A DNA stretch of 64,000 bases from Pseudophaeobacter sp. EL27 (GCF_900313025.1 NZ_OMPQ01000008.1:458482-522481), one strand, 5' to 3'. Positions 52,582 to 62,016 are shown, numbered from the stretch's first letter. Translations and numbers: made by a program. The notes: generated by a model not told the origin, from the sequence alone.

Positions 52582-54567
52582 TTACAACATCCCCCGCGCA
52601 ATGGTCTCCTGCCATTCCTTGACAAAAACCTCTGCGCCCTCTGCCCCCTCACGGGCCGTCACTTTCCGCCACAAATAGAAATTCTCCACATCACAGGTCA
52701 TCTTGTTTTCGGTATCAATCGAGACCTGCCAACCTTCCTGTTCAAAGGTAAAGTTCCAGTCACTGGCAAAGGTGGCCGAGGCCGGGTCGTCAGGGTGGAT
52801 CGCATAATGCATGGTGACATGGCTGCCCACAGTCAGCCCGTGATAGGGGTCTACCGCCTTACCGTAGTCATCAAAGGTATCCAGAACCAATGTGCCATCC
52901 GCATGGGTCTTGGTCTCTGACGTTCCGCTGGCCTCTCGCAGCACCTGAGCCTGCAGGGTGGGATAGTCCCGCGGCGCGCCAGGGTTCTGCGGGGCGATTT
53001 CTTCTGCAACACGCCGCTCTGGCAGGGTGAGGCAACAGCCCTCCAGATGCAGTGTCACCTCTGCGGCCTCTGGCGCGGGCCAGACGATGGGCCAGTAGGA
53101 GGTCGACAACGCCAGCCGCAGCTGATGCCCGGCCCGCAGGTGATGGGCGCATTCATTCAGCGCAATCTCCGCCTCATAGCGCTGCCCCGGCACCAGCATC
53201 TCTGGTGTCTCGTGGCTGTCACGATGGGTCAGATTCAAGGGACGAAAGGTGATCCGCTGCGATACCCCCTCGGTAGAGACATCACAAAGCCGCGCCACCA
53301 GCTGCGCCACGGGCCGATCAACACTGAAGGACACCTTTAGGCGCGGACGCCCCATGATCTCCAGAGGTTCGTCCAGCGCTGCCGTGTCAAAGCAGGCCGC
53401 CAGCGCATCATCTGCCGCCTGATCCCCCGCCAATTCGTTTTCAAACCGCATGCCAGCGCAGAAGTACCCCCCCGCTTTGCCCAGCGTGGCCGGATTTCTG
53501 ACAACCCGCTGCCCGGAGCAGGCTTCGTCCGACAGCCCCTCGGCTCCCAAATACATCACCCTCTCGCGGATATTTGGCGAGGGCCAATCGGCCTCTGCCA
53601 CCCAACGTCCCTGACGGGGTTTGTTCTGCATGGTCGGGTTAAAATGCTGCTGCATATAGGTGCGGTAGTCCGGCAGGAACTCCACGCCGCTATCTTCTCC
53701 ACGCAGATATTGATCAAACCAGGCCAACACCTCGCCATGGAAATCCGCCGGGTCCAATTTGGCAATATGGGCATAGCGATGCTCCCAGGGGCCAACCAGT
53801 GCCTTGGCGGGCCCAGAGAGATTGGCGGCCAACGCCGAGGGCGTGTTGACATAGGCATCCGCCCAGCCGGTTATGGCCAAAACGGGCACTGTGATAGCCG
53901 ACCAGTCCTCGCAGACAGAGCCGTGTTTCCACTGGCCGTCACGGGTGGGGTGGCGCAGCCAGTCAGCGGCCATAAAGGGCATATCCTCGATCCGCTTGAT
54001 CCAGTCTGCACGCCAGTCGGCACGGTTCTTTGGATTTGCGGGACGCGATTGATAGGCAAACATCTGACTGCCCCAATTGGCATTATCGCTAAGCAGGCAG
54101 CCCCCCATATAATGGATATCATCGGCATAGCGGTCCGCAGTTGAGGCGACCGAGACCACCGCCTTGAGCGTCTCTGGGCGGCGATAGGCCAGCTGTAAGC
54201 CGTTGAAACCGCCCCAGGAAATACCAATCATACCAATATTTCCATCGCACCAGTCCTGTGCCGCGATCCAGGTCAGAACCGCCTCACCATCGCTGAGCTC
54301 CTGTTCCGAGTATTCATCATCAAAGACACCTTCGCTGTCGCCAGTGCCGGCGATATCGACGCGAATGCAGGCGTAGCCTTCACTGGCAAAAACGGTATGC
54401 GTGGTCTCATCCCGGGGCGCAGTGCCATCGGCTTGGCGATAGGGCAGATATTCCAAAATGGCCGGAACCGGTGTTGCCACCTGAGGCAACCACATCCGAG
54501 CGGCAAGGCGGCGTCCATCGGGCAGATCGATCCAGGTTGTCTCGATCAGGTCATAGGCATTTGGCAT
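52582..54567 (-). CDS. CocE/NonD family hydrolase
   Basis: A 661-residue alpha/beta hydrolase with an X-Pro dipeptidyl-peptidase (S15)/CocE N-terminal domain and a C-terminal jelly-roll domain. The nucleophile elbow is GISWGG (Ser117), Asp is in TGWADAYV and His in GPWEHRYAH. These enzymes hydrolyse esters or amides, including acylated peptides. No signal peptide is seen, so cytoplasmic. ATG 54567 with AAGAGA upstream is chosen. It diverges from an XRE regulator. Confidence 0.85.
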   Translation of the reverse strand: MPNAYDLIETTWIDLPDGRRLAARMWLPQVATPVPAILEYLPYRQADGTAPRDETTHTVFASEGYACIRVDIAGTGDSEGVFDDEYSEQELSDGEAVLTWIAAQDWCDGNIGMIGISWGGFNGLQLAYRRPETLKAVVSVASTADRYADDIHYMGGCLLSDNANWGSQMFAYQSRPANPKNRADWRADWIKRIEDMPFMAADWLRHPTRDGQWKHGSVCEDWSAITVPVLAITGWADAYVNTPSALAANLSGPAKALVGPWEHRYAHIAKLDPADFHGEVLAWFDQYLRGEDSGVEFLPDYRTYMQQHFNPTMQNKPRQGRWVAEADWPSPNIRERVMYLGAEGLSDEACSGQRVVRNPATLGKAGGYFCAGMRFENELAGDQAADDALAACFDTAALDEPLEIMGRPRLKVSFSVDRPVAQLVARLCDVSTEGVSQRITFRPLNLTHRDSHETPEMLVPGQRYEAEIALNECAHHLRAGHQLRLALSTSYWPIVWPAPEAAEVTLHLEGCCLTLPERRVAEEIAPQNPGAPRDYPTLQAQVLREASGTSETKTHADGTLVLDTFDDYGKAVDPYHGLTVGSHVTMHYAIHPDDPASATFASDWNFTFEQEGWQVSIDTENKMTCDVENFYLWRKVTAREGAEGAEVFVKEWQETIARGML

Positions 54568-54698
54568 CGGGCGGTCTCTTTCTGACTGGCTGTTTCGCAT
54601 CAAACTCGCCCAGGTAGCTGAGTTCAGCTATTGCGTGATTGTGAGCAAAGTGACGCTAATGTAAGCACGTAGGCATATCGACCCAAGCAGAGTGCCAC

Positions 54699-55490
54699 AT
54701 GCCCACCTCCTTTTCGCAAAATCTGCGCTGGCTTTGTGCCGAAGCAGGCCCGATTGCCCAGACCTGTCGCGGCATCGGCATCAATCGCCAGCAGTTCAAT
54801 CGATATCTGAATGGCAACGGGGCCCCCTCTGCGCATAACCTGCGGCGCATTGCCAAGTATTTTGGCCTGACAGAGACAGAGCTCTCGGCACCCCACGCGG
54901 AATTCTGCCTGGCCCAGGAGCTGCAACAACCGCAAAGCTCCAGCTCTGGCCTACTGCCCTTCAACAGGTTGTTTCAAAACCAGGCCCGGCCCCTGCGGCG
55001 GTTCTTGGGGGTATACCATGCCTATTTCTGCACCCCCACCTGGCCGGGACAGATCCTGCGCAGTCTGGTGCAGCTCCGGGCCGAGGACGGGCTGGTTGTC
55101 ACCCATACCTATGAGCGGGCGACATCCGGCGATGGCAGCATTCGCCAGCGCGGGCGGTATCACGGGTTGGCCAGTTTTCAGGGAAACCGGCTTTGCATGT
55201 ATGAGACCCCCCGGCGCGCAGGGGGGTTTTTGTCGGAAACGGTTCTGATGCCCGAACACCCGCAGCAAACCACCTATCTGCAGGGCTTGACGCTAGGGGT
55301 CTCGGCACGCCCCGGTCAGCAGCCCTTTTCCACCCGCACCGTCTGGGTGCGCATCGCCGAGCGCACCAGTGCGCGCGAAGCCCTCGCCCTGACGGGGGCC
55401 TACCCCAAGGCCAGCGCAAAGCTGGACCCAAAGGTACGCCGCCTTTTGGGGGATCAGCCCCCCATCAGCATCAACACCCAGACGCCCTAG
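54699..55490 (+). CDS. XRE-type helix-turn-helix regulator with C-terminal effector domain
   Basis: A 263-residue protein. Residues ~8-60 form a Cro/CI-type helix-turn-helix (FSQNLRWLCAEAGP, INRQQFNRYLNGNGAPSAHNLRRIAKYFGL). The remaining ~190 residues are a soluble domain with a beta-rich appearance and no motif I know, which may bind a ligand. It is divergent from the hydrolase gene across about 130 bases and convergent with the CoA-transferase, so it may control one or both. Confidence 0.75.
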   Translation: MPTSFSQNLRWLCAEAGPIAQTCRGIGINRQQFNRYLNGNGAPSAHNLRRIAKYFGLTETELSAPHAEFCLAQELQQPQSSSSGLLPFNRLFQNQARPLRRFLGVYHAYFCTPTWPGQILRSLVQLRAEDGLVVTHTYERATSGDGSIRQRGRYHGLASFQGNRLCMYETPRRAGGFLSETVLMPEHPQQTTYLQGLTLGVSARPGQQPFSTRTVWVRIAERTSAREALALTGAYPKASAKLDPKVRRLLGDQPPISINTQTP

Positions 55491-55503
55491 GGCTGCCGCC
55501 GGA

Positions 55504-56616
55504 TCAACTCGGCAGCTTGGGCAGCTTAGGAGCGGATTTGTCCAAAGCCAGCTCTGCATCAGAAAACTTCCAGGGGCCGCGCACACCGGGGATGCCTTCT
55601 GGGGAAATCTGCATGCCACGATGTTGGATCTGTGGATCCTCAAAGGCCTGACCCACGGTATTGATGGGCCCGGCCGGAACTGTTGCAGCCTCCAGCGCTG
55701 CCAGTAGGCCTTCCTGGGTCCAGCCTGCCACTACCGCTTCCAGCAGGGTGGTCAGGGCAACACGGTTGGCAACCCGCAGCTGGTTCGTCGCAAACCGCGC
55801 GTCTTCCTTGATGCCCGCAAGGCCCAAAACATCGCAGAGCCGCTGGAACTGGCCGTCATTGCCCACTGCCAGAATGATATGCCCATCCTGCACCGCCATG
55901 ACCTGATAGGGGGCAATATTGGGATGTTCATTGCCCAACCGAGTCGGGCTATTGCCTGTCGCCAGATAGTTCATCGCCTGATTGGCCAGAACGGCGGTGG
56001 CGCAGTCCAGCAGGGACATATCGATATGCTGGCCCCGCCCCGTCGTGTGGCGTTGTTCAACCGCTGCCAGGATGCCAATGGTGCCATAAAGCCCCGTCAC
56101 CACATCGGTGATCGCCACGCCGACCTTCTGCGGCTGGCCTTCGGGCTCGCCGGTGATCGACATCAGCCCTGACATGCCTTGCAGCAAAAAGTCATAACCG
56201 GCGCGTTTGGCATAGGGCCCATCCTGACCAAACCCGGTCACGGAGCAATAGATCAGCCGCGGGTTCACCTTGGCCAGGCTGTCGTAATCCAGACCATATT
56301 TGGCCAAACCGCCGACTTTAAAGTTCTCGATCAGGATATCGGCATCCCGGATCAACTCCAGCACCTTTGCGCGGCCCTCTTCGGTGCGAAAATCCGCCAC
56401 CACGCAGTCCTTGCCGCGATTGGCCGCGTAGTAATAGGCTGCAGTTTTGTCCTCTTCACGCTCGATAAAGGGAGGCCCCCAGGTTCGGGTGTCATCACCA
56501 TTCGGGCTTTCGACCTTGGTGACCTCAGCGCCCAAGTCAGCCAGCGACTGGCCAATCCAGGGCCCTGCCAGAATACGCGCCAGTTCAACAACTTTGAGGC
56601 CAGAAAGCGGGGTCAT
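55504..56616 (-). CDS. CaiB/BaiF (family III) CoA-transferase
   Basis: A 370-residue enzyme with normal domain order: LSGLKVVELARILAGPWIGQ, YYYAANRGKD, and the catalytic Asp171 in GVAITDVVTGLYG, then GNEHPNIAPYQ. It transfers CoA between carboxylic acids, for example formyl-, succinyl- or carnitine-type substrates; specificity cannot be read. ATG 56616 with AGGA upstream is preferred over TTG 56622. Converges with the XRE regulator gene. Confidence 0.88.
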   Translation of the reverse strand: MTPLSGLKVVELARILAGPWIGQSLADLGAEVTKVESPNGDDTRTWGPPFIEREEDKTAAYYYAANRGKDCVVADFRTEEGRAKVLELIRDADILIENFKVGGLAKYGLDYDSLAKVNPRLIYCSVTGFGQDGPYAKRAGYDFLLQGMSGLMSITGEPEGQPQKVGVAITDVVTGLYGTIGILAAVEQRHTTGRGQHIDMSLLDCATAVLANQAMNYLATGNSPTRLGNEHPNIAPYQVMAVQDGHIILAVGNDGQFQRLCDVLGLAGIKEDARFATNQLRVANRVALTTLLEAVVAGWTQEGLLAALEAATVPAGPINTVGQAFEDPQIQHRGMQISPEGIPGVRGPWKFSDAELALDKSAPKLPKLPS

Positions 56617-56732
56617 GGGCAATTCCTATCCGGGGCCGTGCCCCTTGCATTCATTCCTGACCGCTACCTAACCCATCTCGCATTTCCCTTGCAATAATTT
56701 GATCAAAAATAGGACTGCGGCGCGCCGTCGCT

Positions 56733-57833
56733 TCAGTTTCCCTTGATCCGAACCGTAAAGCTGGTCCGCGCCCCAGAAGGCGGTGGCGGAAAAGGCGCGG
56801 CGCGGCGGACCTGCGCCAAGGCAATCCCGTCCAGCTTGGCTGAGCCAGAACTGCGCGCGATGCTTAAGCCCGACAAGCCACCTCCGGCAGTGACCCGGAA
56901 GCGGACCACAGCCACGCCACGGACATTGGCCCGGCGCTTGGCGCGCTGGATGCGTCGCATCACCAGCCCGGGGTAATTGCTCACAGCTGCATTGCCCTGC
57001 ACCTTGGCACGGCCGCCAGTGTTTGACGCCTGACCACCAGGTGCATTGCGGGTCGCGTTCACCTCTCCCTGAGTTGCACTGGCCTCGCTATTGCCGCGCG
57101 GTTTGGCCGTGGGCGCAGGTTTGACCGCTGGTTTTTCAACCCGCTGCGCGGCGGGTTCAGGCTCTGGCTGCACCGGAGGCTCAACCGGGCGTTCTGGTGG
57201 GCGCAGGGAATGGGTGACGACGGGGCTTTGCGGCTCAGGCGGTTGCACCTCGATGGGTTCTGCGTGAACTGCGCTCTCCTGCAAGTCCGTAGTTTCCAAT
57301 ACTGGTGCAGGTGATGGCTCAGGAAGTACAGCAGGCTCTGCTGGTTTCGCGGTTTCCGCCAATTCTGTCGCCACCTCCGTAGCGGCGTCAGCAGCAGGTT
57401 GCGAAACAGGCACAATGGTCGGGTCCTTGGCGGGTGTAACCGATGACCGCTCGGGCGAAACAACACCCAAGGGCACCCCGCCCTGAACGGCTTCGATCTG
57501 CGCAACAGGATTCAGAACCTCAGCGACAGGCTGTTGGGCAAGGGGTTGCTCAGCCGGCGCAACGGCTTGCGGCTGAACCGGTGGTAGTGGGTCGGCCTCC
57601 AGTGTTTGCTCCGGCACATCGGCCTCTATTGGAGTTTCAACGCCAATGGCCAGATTGACAAAACTATTGCCCTCGCCTGCCAGTGCTGTGTTCCCCCCCG
57701 CCAGCTCCACCACCTTGGGCTGGTTTTGTAGGACAGGGACAGCGTGCAGCCCTAACGCCAACATAAGCGCCGAAACCGCCACCAGATAGGAATGCGGCAC
57801 CTGCCGCAGTACGGCATTCACTTGCGCGGTCAT
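56733..57833 (-). CDS. tonB: TonB-like energy transducer
   Basis: A 366-residue protein with one N-terminal transmembrane helix (~16-32), a long proline/glutamate-rich periplasmic spacer (~70-250) and a C-terminal TonB domain (YPGLVMRRIQRAKRRANVRG, then VRFRVTAGGGLSGLSI and FPPPPSGARTSFTVRIKGN). It passes proton-motive energy from ExbBD to an outer-membrane receptor. Last gene of the exbB-exbD-exbD-tonB set, here probably serving the heme receptor encoded upstream. Confidence 0.88.
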   Translation of the reverse strand: MTAQVNAVLRQVPHSYLVAVSALMLALGLHAVPVLQNQPKVVELAGGNTALAGEGNSFVNLAIGVETPIEADVPEQTLEADPLPPVQPQAVAPAEQPLAQQPVAEVLNPVAQIEAVQGGVPLGVVSPERSSVTPAKDPTIVPVSQPAADAATEVATELAETAKPAEPAVLPEPSPAPVLETTDLQESAVHAEPIEVQPPEPQSPVVTHSLRPPERPVEPPVQPEPEPAAQRVEKPAVKPAPTAKPRGNSEASATQGEVNATRNAPGGQASNTGGRAKVQGNAAVSNYPGLVMRRIQRAKRRANVRGVAVVRFRVTAGGGLSGLSIARSSGSAKLDGIALAQVRRAAPFPPPPSGARTSFTVRIKGN

Positions 57834-57835
57834 CG

Positions 57836-58222
57836 CTACAGAGCCCTTTCAGAGATCAGGACCACCCGCTGTGCGCCAGCCGCCCGCAGAGCGTTGCCAA
57901 GCCGCACCAGTTCCTTGGCGGGCAGGGCCTGATCCGGCACTATTTTCACCACCTCTCGCGCCTCGGCGGGCAGACCGAGGACATAGCTGACGGCATCCGG
58001 CACAGGCTCACCACGCAAGGACAGCCGACCATCTGCGTGCACAACCAAGGTATCCGGAGGCTCACGCCCTTCCAGATCTGTAGTCTTGACCAAGGAGAGA
58101 TCCTTGTCGATCGGCGGCGCCAAGGTGCCCGCGATCATGAAAAAGATCAGCATCAGAAACACGATATTGATCAGAGCGATGGTCGGCTCTTTCTGTGCCT
58201 GTGCCAGTGCTTTCAATTGCAT
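57836..58222 (-). CDS. exbD: ExbD/TolR-family protein
   Basis: A 128-residue protein with one N-terminal helix (TIALINIVFLMLIFFMIAGTL) and a periplasmic C-terminal domain. The family normally has an Asp in the helix at the INxxFL position for proton passage; here it is Asn (LINIVFLML), unlike the neighbouring ExbD, where it is Asp. It therefore may be a structural partner. Overlaps the preceding exbD stop by one base and precedes tonB by two. Confidence 0.85.
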   Translation of the reverse strand: MQLKALAQAQKEPTIALINIVFLMLIFFMIAGTLAPPIDKDLSLVKTTDLEGREPPDTLVVHADGRLSLRGEPVPDAVSYVLGLPAEAREVVKIVPDQALPAKELVRLGNALRAAGAQRVVLISERAL

Positions 58223-58605
58223 CAGCCCAGCACCACCGTTTGCAGGTTTTCTACCTGGCGCAGCGCCGCCAACAAATCCACAAGCCGCTGCGAGGACGCC
58301 GCATCATCAGGGCTGATCAGGACCAGATGCCCCTGCCCGTCCTGCGGTTGACTGCGCACCAGATCTGCAATCCGGCTCAGATCAACGGGCTGCCCGTTCA
58401 GTGTCACCTGATCTGGCCCCAGCGTGACAAACAGTTTTTGGCGCTCTTCCGCAGTCGTGGCTTTGCCAGCCGCCATCAGCTCAACCTCGCCATATTTGGA
58501 GAAGGTCGAGGTCAGCATGAAAAACAGCAACAACAGGAAGATCACATCGATGAGCGAGGTCATCGACATACGCCCGCGTTTGGGTGGTGAAAGCTTAACC
58601 GGCAT
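58222..58605 (-). CDS. exbD: ExbD-family protein
   Basis: A 127-residue ExbD. The helix MTSLIDVIFLLLLFFMLTSTF contains the conserved proton-relay Asp, and the periplasmic domain follows. ATG 58605 gives the right ExbD length and overlaps the exbB stop by 11 bases; the longer frame's first 28 residues lie in exbB. Forms the inner-membrane energising complex with ExbB. Confidence 0.88.
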   Translation of the reverse strand: MPVKLSPPKRGRMSMTSLIDVIFLLLLFFMLTSTFSKYGEVELMAAGKATTAEERQKLFVTLGPDQVTLNGQPVDLSRIADLVRSQPQDGQGHLVLISPDDAASSQRLVDLLAALRQVENLQTVVLG

Positions 58606-59260
58606 GCGCCAAAGACCCCATGGCCTGTGCCGGATCCGCTTCAGCAGAACTCTGCGGTGCAAAAGCAACCCGCAGCGCCTGGTTGGCAAAGACGCGTTCC
58701 CGCTGCATCCGCGCCGTGAGCCAGCTCAGCACCAGCGAGGTCGGCATTGCAACTGCAAGGCCCGCAGCCGTGGTCAAAAGCGCCACCCAGATCCCACCCG
58801 CCAGCAGCGACGGATCCACGGAAGAGCCCGCAGATTGCAGCTTCTGAAAGGCTTCGATCATACCAATCACGGTGCCAAACAGCCCCATAAGTGGCGCCAG
58901 CTGCGCCACCACATCCAGTGCCCCCAACCCGCGTTCAAGCTGGGCAAACTGGGTTTCCGCTTCGGCATCGACCCGCGCCGACAGCTCAGCGGTCTGGGGC
59001 GCACTCAGCGCCATGCGCAGGACCGGGCCAAGATAAGACCGGCTTTCGCCCAGCATTCTCAGCGCGTGCTCCCGATCGCCAAGATCCCAGGCGGCGACAG
59101 CTGCTGCCAGCTGCCGGTGGCGCCCCACCCGCGCCGCCTGGTATTGCCACAGTTTGTAGAGCACCAGCGCCGCTGTCAGCACTGAGACACACAAAAGCAG
59201 CAAAACAACGGGACCACCCAGATCCAGAACACGCGAGATTGCATCTTGGATCAGGGTCAT
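58595..59260 (-). CDS. exbB: ExbB (MotA/TolQ/ExbB) proton channel protein
   Basis: A 221-residue inner-membrane protein with three helices. The block VVAQLAPLMGLFGTVIGMIEAFQKL and LLTTAAGLAVAMPTSLVLSWL are the MotA/TolQ/ExbB signature. It is the first of the energy genes and overlaps the preceding small secreted protein gene by four bases, which ties that gene to the TonB system. Confidence 0.92.
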   Translation of the reverse strand: MTLIQDAISRVLDLGGPVVLLLLCVSVLTAALVLYKLWQYQAARVGRHRQLAAAVAAWDLGDREHALRMLGESRSYLGPVLRMALSAPQTAELSARVDAEAETQFAQLERGLGALDVVAQLAPLMGLFGTVIGMIEAFQKLQSAGSSVDPSLLAGGIWVALLTTAAGLAVAMPTSLVLSWLTARMQRERVFANQALRVAFAPQSSAEADPAQAMGSLAHAG

Positions 59261-59715
59261 CCCAACAACTCCATCTTGGTCCGGCTGGTCAGGGTCAGCC
59301 CCTTGGAGCAGCCCGTCTCCTCCAGCCCCGCCCCGGAACAGGTCTGTGCCCCGTTGATCAGCACCCGGCTGATATCAGCGCAGGCCTGCGGGAATTGAAA
59401 CTGCCGCACACGCAGGCGCCCGGCAGGAAGGTTTTGAAAATCCAACAGAGTCAACCGGGACACTTGGCCGGCACCATCAAAAAGCACGGTCTCATAGACC
59501 GCCTGGGAAATGTCCTTGTCGTGGCCATTACGTACCACAAAGGACAATTTACAGGCCCCAGAAGTCTCTTCAGCCGAACTCAACTCGATTGCGATGCCTG
59601 GTGTAGGGGCGGTGGTCTGCGCCACGATTTCTGCCCCTGCCACGCCTGCTGCCCCTGCCCATCCTGACAGCGCAAGCGCTGCCAGAGTGCGTTTTTTTTG
59701 TGCCAGATGTCCCAT
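59257..59715 (-). CDS. Small secreted cysteine-containing protein of the heme locus
   Basis: A 152-residue protein with a Sec-like signal (LAALALSGWAGAAGVAGA). The mature part has four cysteines, Cys55, Cys112, Cys126 and Cys136, an even number fit for two disulfides, and a beta-rich look. I do not recognise a family. It sits between the TonB-dependent receptor and exbB and overlaps exbB by four bases, so a periplasmic part in receptor or TonB function is likely but unproven. Confidence 0.72.
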   Translation of the reverse strand: MGHLAQKKRTLAALALSGWAGAAGVAGAEIVAQTTAPTPGIAIELSSAEETSGACKLSFVVRNGHDKDISQAVYETVLFDGAGQVSRLTLLDFQNLPAGRLRVRQFQFPQACADISRVLINGAQTCSGAGLEETGCSKGLTLTSRTKMELLG

Positions 59716-59740
59716 TGGTTTCCTCTCGGTTGCGATTGGA

Positions 59741-61768
59741 TCAGAAGGTTTTTGCCACGCTCAGTTTGATGTTGCGGCCTGCGGCAACCTGAGTAGCAAG
59801 GTTTGGCTGATAAACGCGGTCAAAGGCGTTTTCGATCCCCAGACGGACCTCGGCCCCGGCCAGCACGCCATTCTGCGGACGATAGGTGGCCCGCAAGTTG
59901 CTGATGCCATAGCCACCGCGGTTGTTGTTGCCGTTCTTGGCCACCACCTGTTCCCAGCTGAGGTCCCAGGTCTCGTTGATGCGTTTGCCGACGGTCAGAC
60001 GTACGCCATTGGCTGGCGCATTATCCCAAAGCTCCCAGACCCCGGTTAGGACAGACGTATTAAACGCCTCGTAATCCCCATATGTGGCATTCAGATCAAA
60101 GTAGGTTCCATTGGACATGGCATAGGTCAATTCGACCTCCACCCCGTGGCTATCCACCCTGCCAATGTTTGAATACGAAGTCACATCCCATAGGTCAGTA
60201 AAGAAGACATTTGCCTTCACTTGCAACGAGTCATCACCTGTAAAAACATCGCTGGACACATAAGAGGCACCCACTTCATAGGTGGTCGATTTCTCCGACT
60301 GATTCATTCGGCTGGGGACGCTCAGATCGTCGATAATTGGCAGGTTTTCAGTATAGGCGGCGCTGGCAAACAGAGCCAGACCGGAGTCAAACTCATAGCG
60401 TGCAGAGATACCCCCCATCAGCGCAGAATTGTCATAGCGAGCACCTGCAAATGTCGCCGCACCGGTGATCTTCTGGTCCTCCCAGCGCAGGGCCGGAGTG
60501 ATCGTCCAGTTGTTGCCCAGAGCGATTTCATCAATGATGAACAGAGCAATCCGCTCGTCCTTGCCACCGGGAACCGAGACGCTGCCAGAGGTCGGGCTAA
60601 CCTGGCTTTCCAGCCGGTCCTTGCTGGTGAATTCAACACCAAAGCGCAGATCATGCGAGACAGCACCGGTCTGGAAAAACATGGCATTTTTGATGGTCAG
60701 CTTGTCGATGGTATAGTCGTGATCGCCATCCAGCAGGTAATCAACAAACCCACCTGGGTTGGTTGGCTCACTTTCGATATAGATGTCGGAATAGGAGTAT
60801 TGAACTGACAGATCGATCAGATCATTGCCAACTGGACTATATTCGTATTTCAGTGTGGCAACCTTGGATTCCGTGCTCCGGTTCACATTACCAAAGTTGA
60901 CCACATTGAACTGGTCATAAGGTGAGTCGAACTCATCCGAATAGGACTGTTGATAAGCAAAGGTCAGGGCATGTTCGTTGGCTTCGCCAAAGGTGTATTT
61001 GGCCTTTGCCAGTGCTGAGTAAGGCTCTGTCGAAGTATTGTCGACTAGATTGCCATTGCCATCATCATAGGAATCGGTGTCCCGCTTGACGTAGCTCAGC
61101 AGAACTTCGAAGTTCTCCATGGGTTGCCAGGCCAGGATGGAAGAACTGTTGTAGCCCTCACCATTGGAAGAATAACCAAGTTGCTGGCGGAACCGCAGGC
61201 CGATCTCGCCACCGGTGAAGTCTGAGGCGTCTTTGGTTTCCAGTTGAACCACCCCACCAATAATACCCGACCCCCATTCAAAGGAACCGACGGTACCGCG
61301 GATCACCGAGACGCTTTTGTAGAGTGCAGGATCGGTAATCAGCTGTGTGCCGATGCGATAGATTTCTTCCGAACCAGTTGTGGCCCCATCGATAACGATG
61401 GCCACCTTCTGGTCGGTCCCGTAGGTGCCATTGGCACCAAAGCCGCGAATATTGATCCCCGAGCCTTCTGGGCGCGACCCGTTCACCAGGGAAACCCCGG
61501 GAACCGAATCGATCAGCTCGGCGATCGTACCGGCCTGACGGTCATCGATTTCTTCCTGATTAATGACTGTAAGGGGGACAGCGGTGCCGACCTGCACTTC
61601 GCGTTTGCCCTGCCCCAGTTCCACTGTTCCCAGGAATTCTTCGCCCTGCAATTGCTCCTCAGGTGGCAGTTCATCCAGCAGATCTTGCGCCATAGCGCCC
61701 GATCCGAGCGTCAAACCCAATACGGAAACGGTCCCCAGCAAATGCTGCGTCAGCCGAAATTTCCCCAT
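59741..61768 (-). CDS. hmuR: TonB-dependent outer-membrane receptor, probably heme/hemin
   Basis: A 675-residue receptor. A signal peptide ends at ~27 (LGSGAMAQ), a plug domain follows (TIAELIDSVPGVSLVNGS, NIRGFGANG, VSVIRGTVGSFEWGSG) and the barrel ends in a terminal Phe (LSVAKTF). Heme specificity is inferred from the divergent hmuSTU genes and TonB/ExbBD downstream; I did not find a clear FRAP/NPNL pair, which is a caveat. An iron-rhodo-box-like site lies upstream. Confidence 0.85.
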   Translation of the reverse strand: MGKFRLTQHLLGTVSVLGLTLGSGAMAQDLLDELPPEEQLQGEEFLGTVELGQGKREVQVGTAVPLTVINQEEIDDRQAGTIAELIDSVPGVSLVNGSRPEGSGINIRGFGANGTYGTDQKVAIVIDGATTGSEEIYRIGTQLITDPALYKSVSVIRGTVGSFEWGSGIIGGVVQLETKDASDFTGGEIGLRFRQQLGYSSNGEGYNSSSILAWQPMENFEVLLSYVKRDTDSYDDGNGNLVDNTSTEPYSALAKAKYTFGEANEHALTFAYQQSYSDEFDSPYDQFNVVNFGNVNRSTESKVATLKYEYSPVGNDLIDLSVQYSYSDIYIESEPTNPGGFVDYLLDGDHDYTIDKLTIKNAMFFQTGAVSHDLRFGVEFTSKDRLESQVSPTSGSVSVPGGKDERIALFIIDEIALGNNWTITPALRWEDQKITGAATFAGARYDNSALMGGISARYEFDSGLALFASAAYTENLPIIDDLSVPSRMNQSEKSTTYEVGASYVSSDVFTGDDSLQVKANVFFTDLWDVTSYSNIGRVDSHGVEVELTYAMSNGTYFDLNATYGDYEAFNTSVLTGVWELWDNAPANGVRLTVGKRINETWDLSWEQVVAKNGNNNRGGYGISNLRATYRPQNGVLAGAEVRLGIENAFDRVYQPNLATQVAAGRNIKLSVAKTF

Positions 61769-61882
61769 CTCATGTCCCTTTGCATCTTGGTCTTTTAACC
61801 GATGCTTGCAGGTAGGGCTGGCGCGGTAGTTTGGTTGTTTCTGGTGGAACCGTTGATTTCCACTTGAGCCTGATAGTAAAGG

Positions 61883-61897
61883 TGATAAAAACAGTCA
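61883..61897. promoter_or_regulatory. Iron-rhodo-box-like element
   Basis: TGATAAAAACAGTCA fits the TGA-N9-TCA pattern of the iron-rhodo box, bound by RirA in alphaproteobacteria. It is in the 248-base gap between the divergent receptor and hmuS genes, the expected location for iron-responsive control of both. A short pattern can occur by chance. Confidence 0.5.
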
Positions 61898-62016
61898 ACA
61901 TAAATTAACCACTGCTAAACAGCAGCCGCCAGCCTGAATTTTCTCCCCAAACCACATGGGGCAAAACTTCGGAGCCAGCCCTTTCCGCAGAACTTGCAAC
62001 TTTGAAAGGGCCCAAA

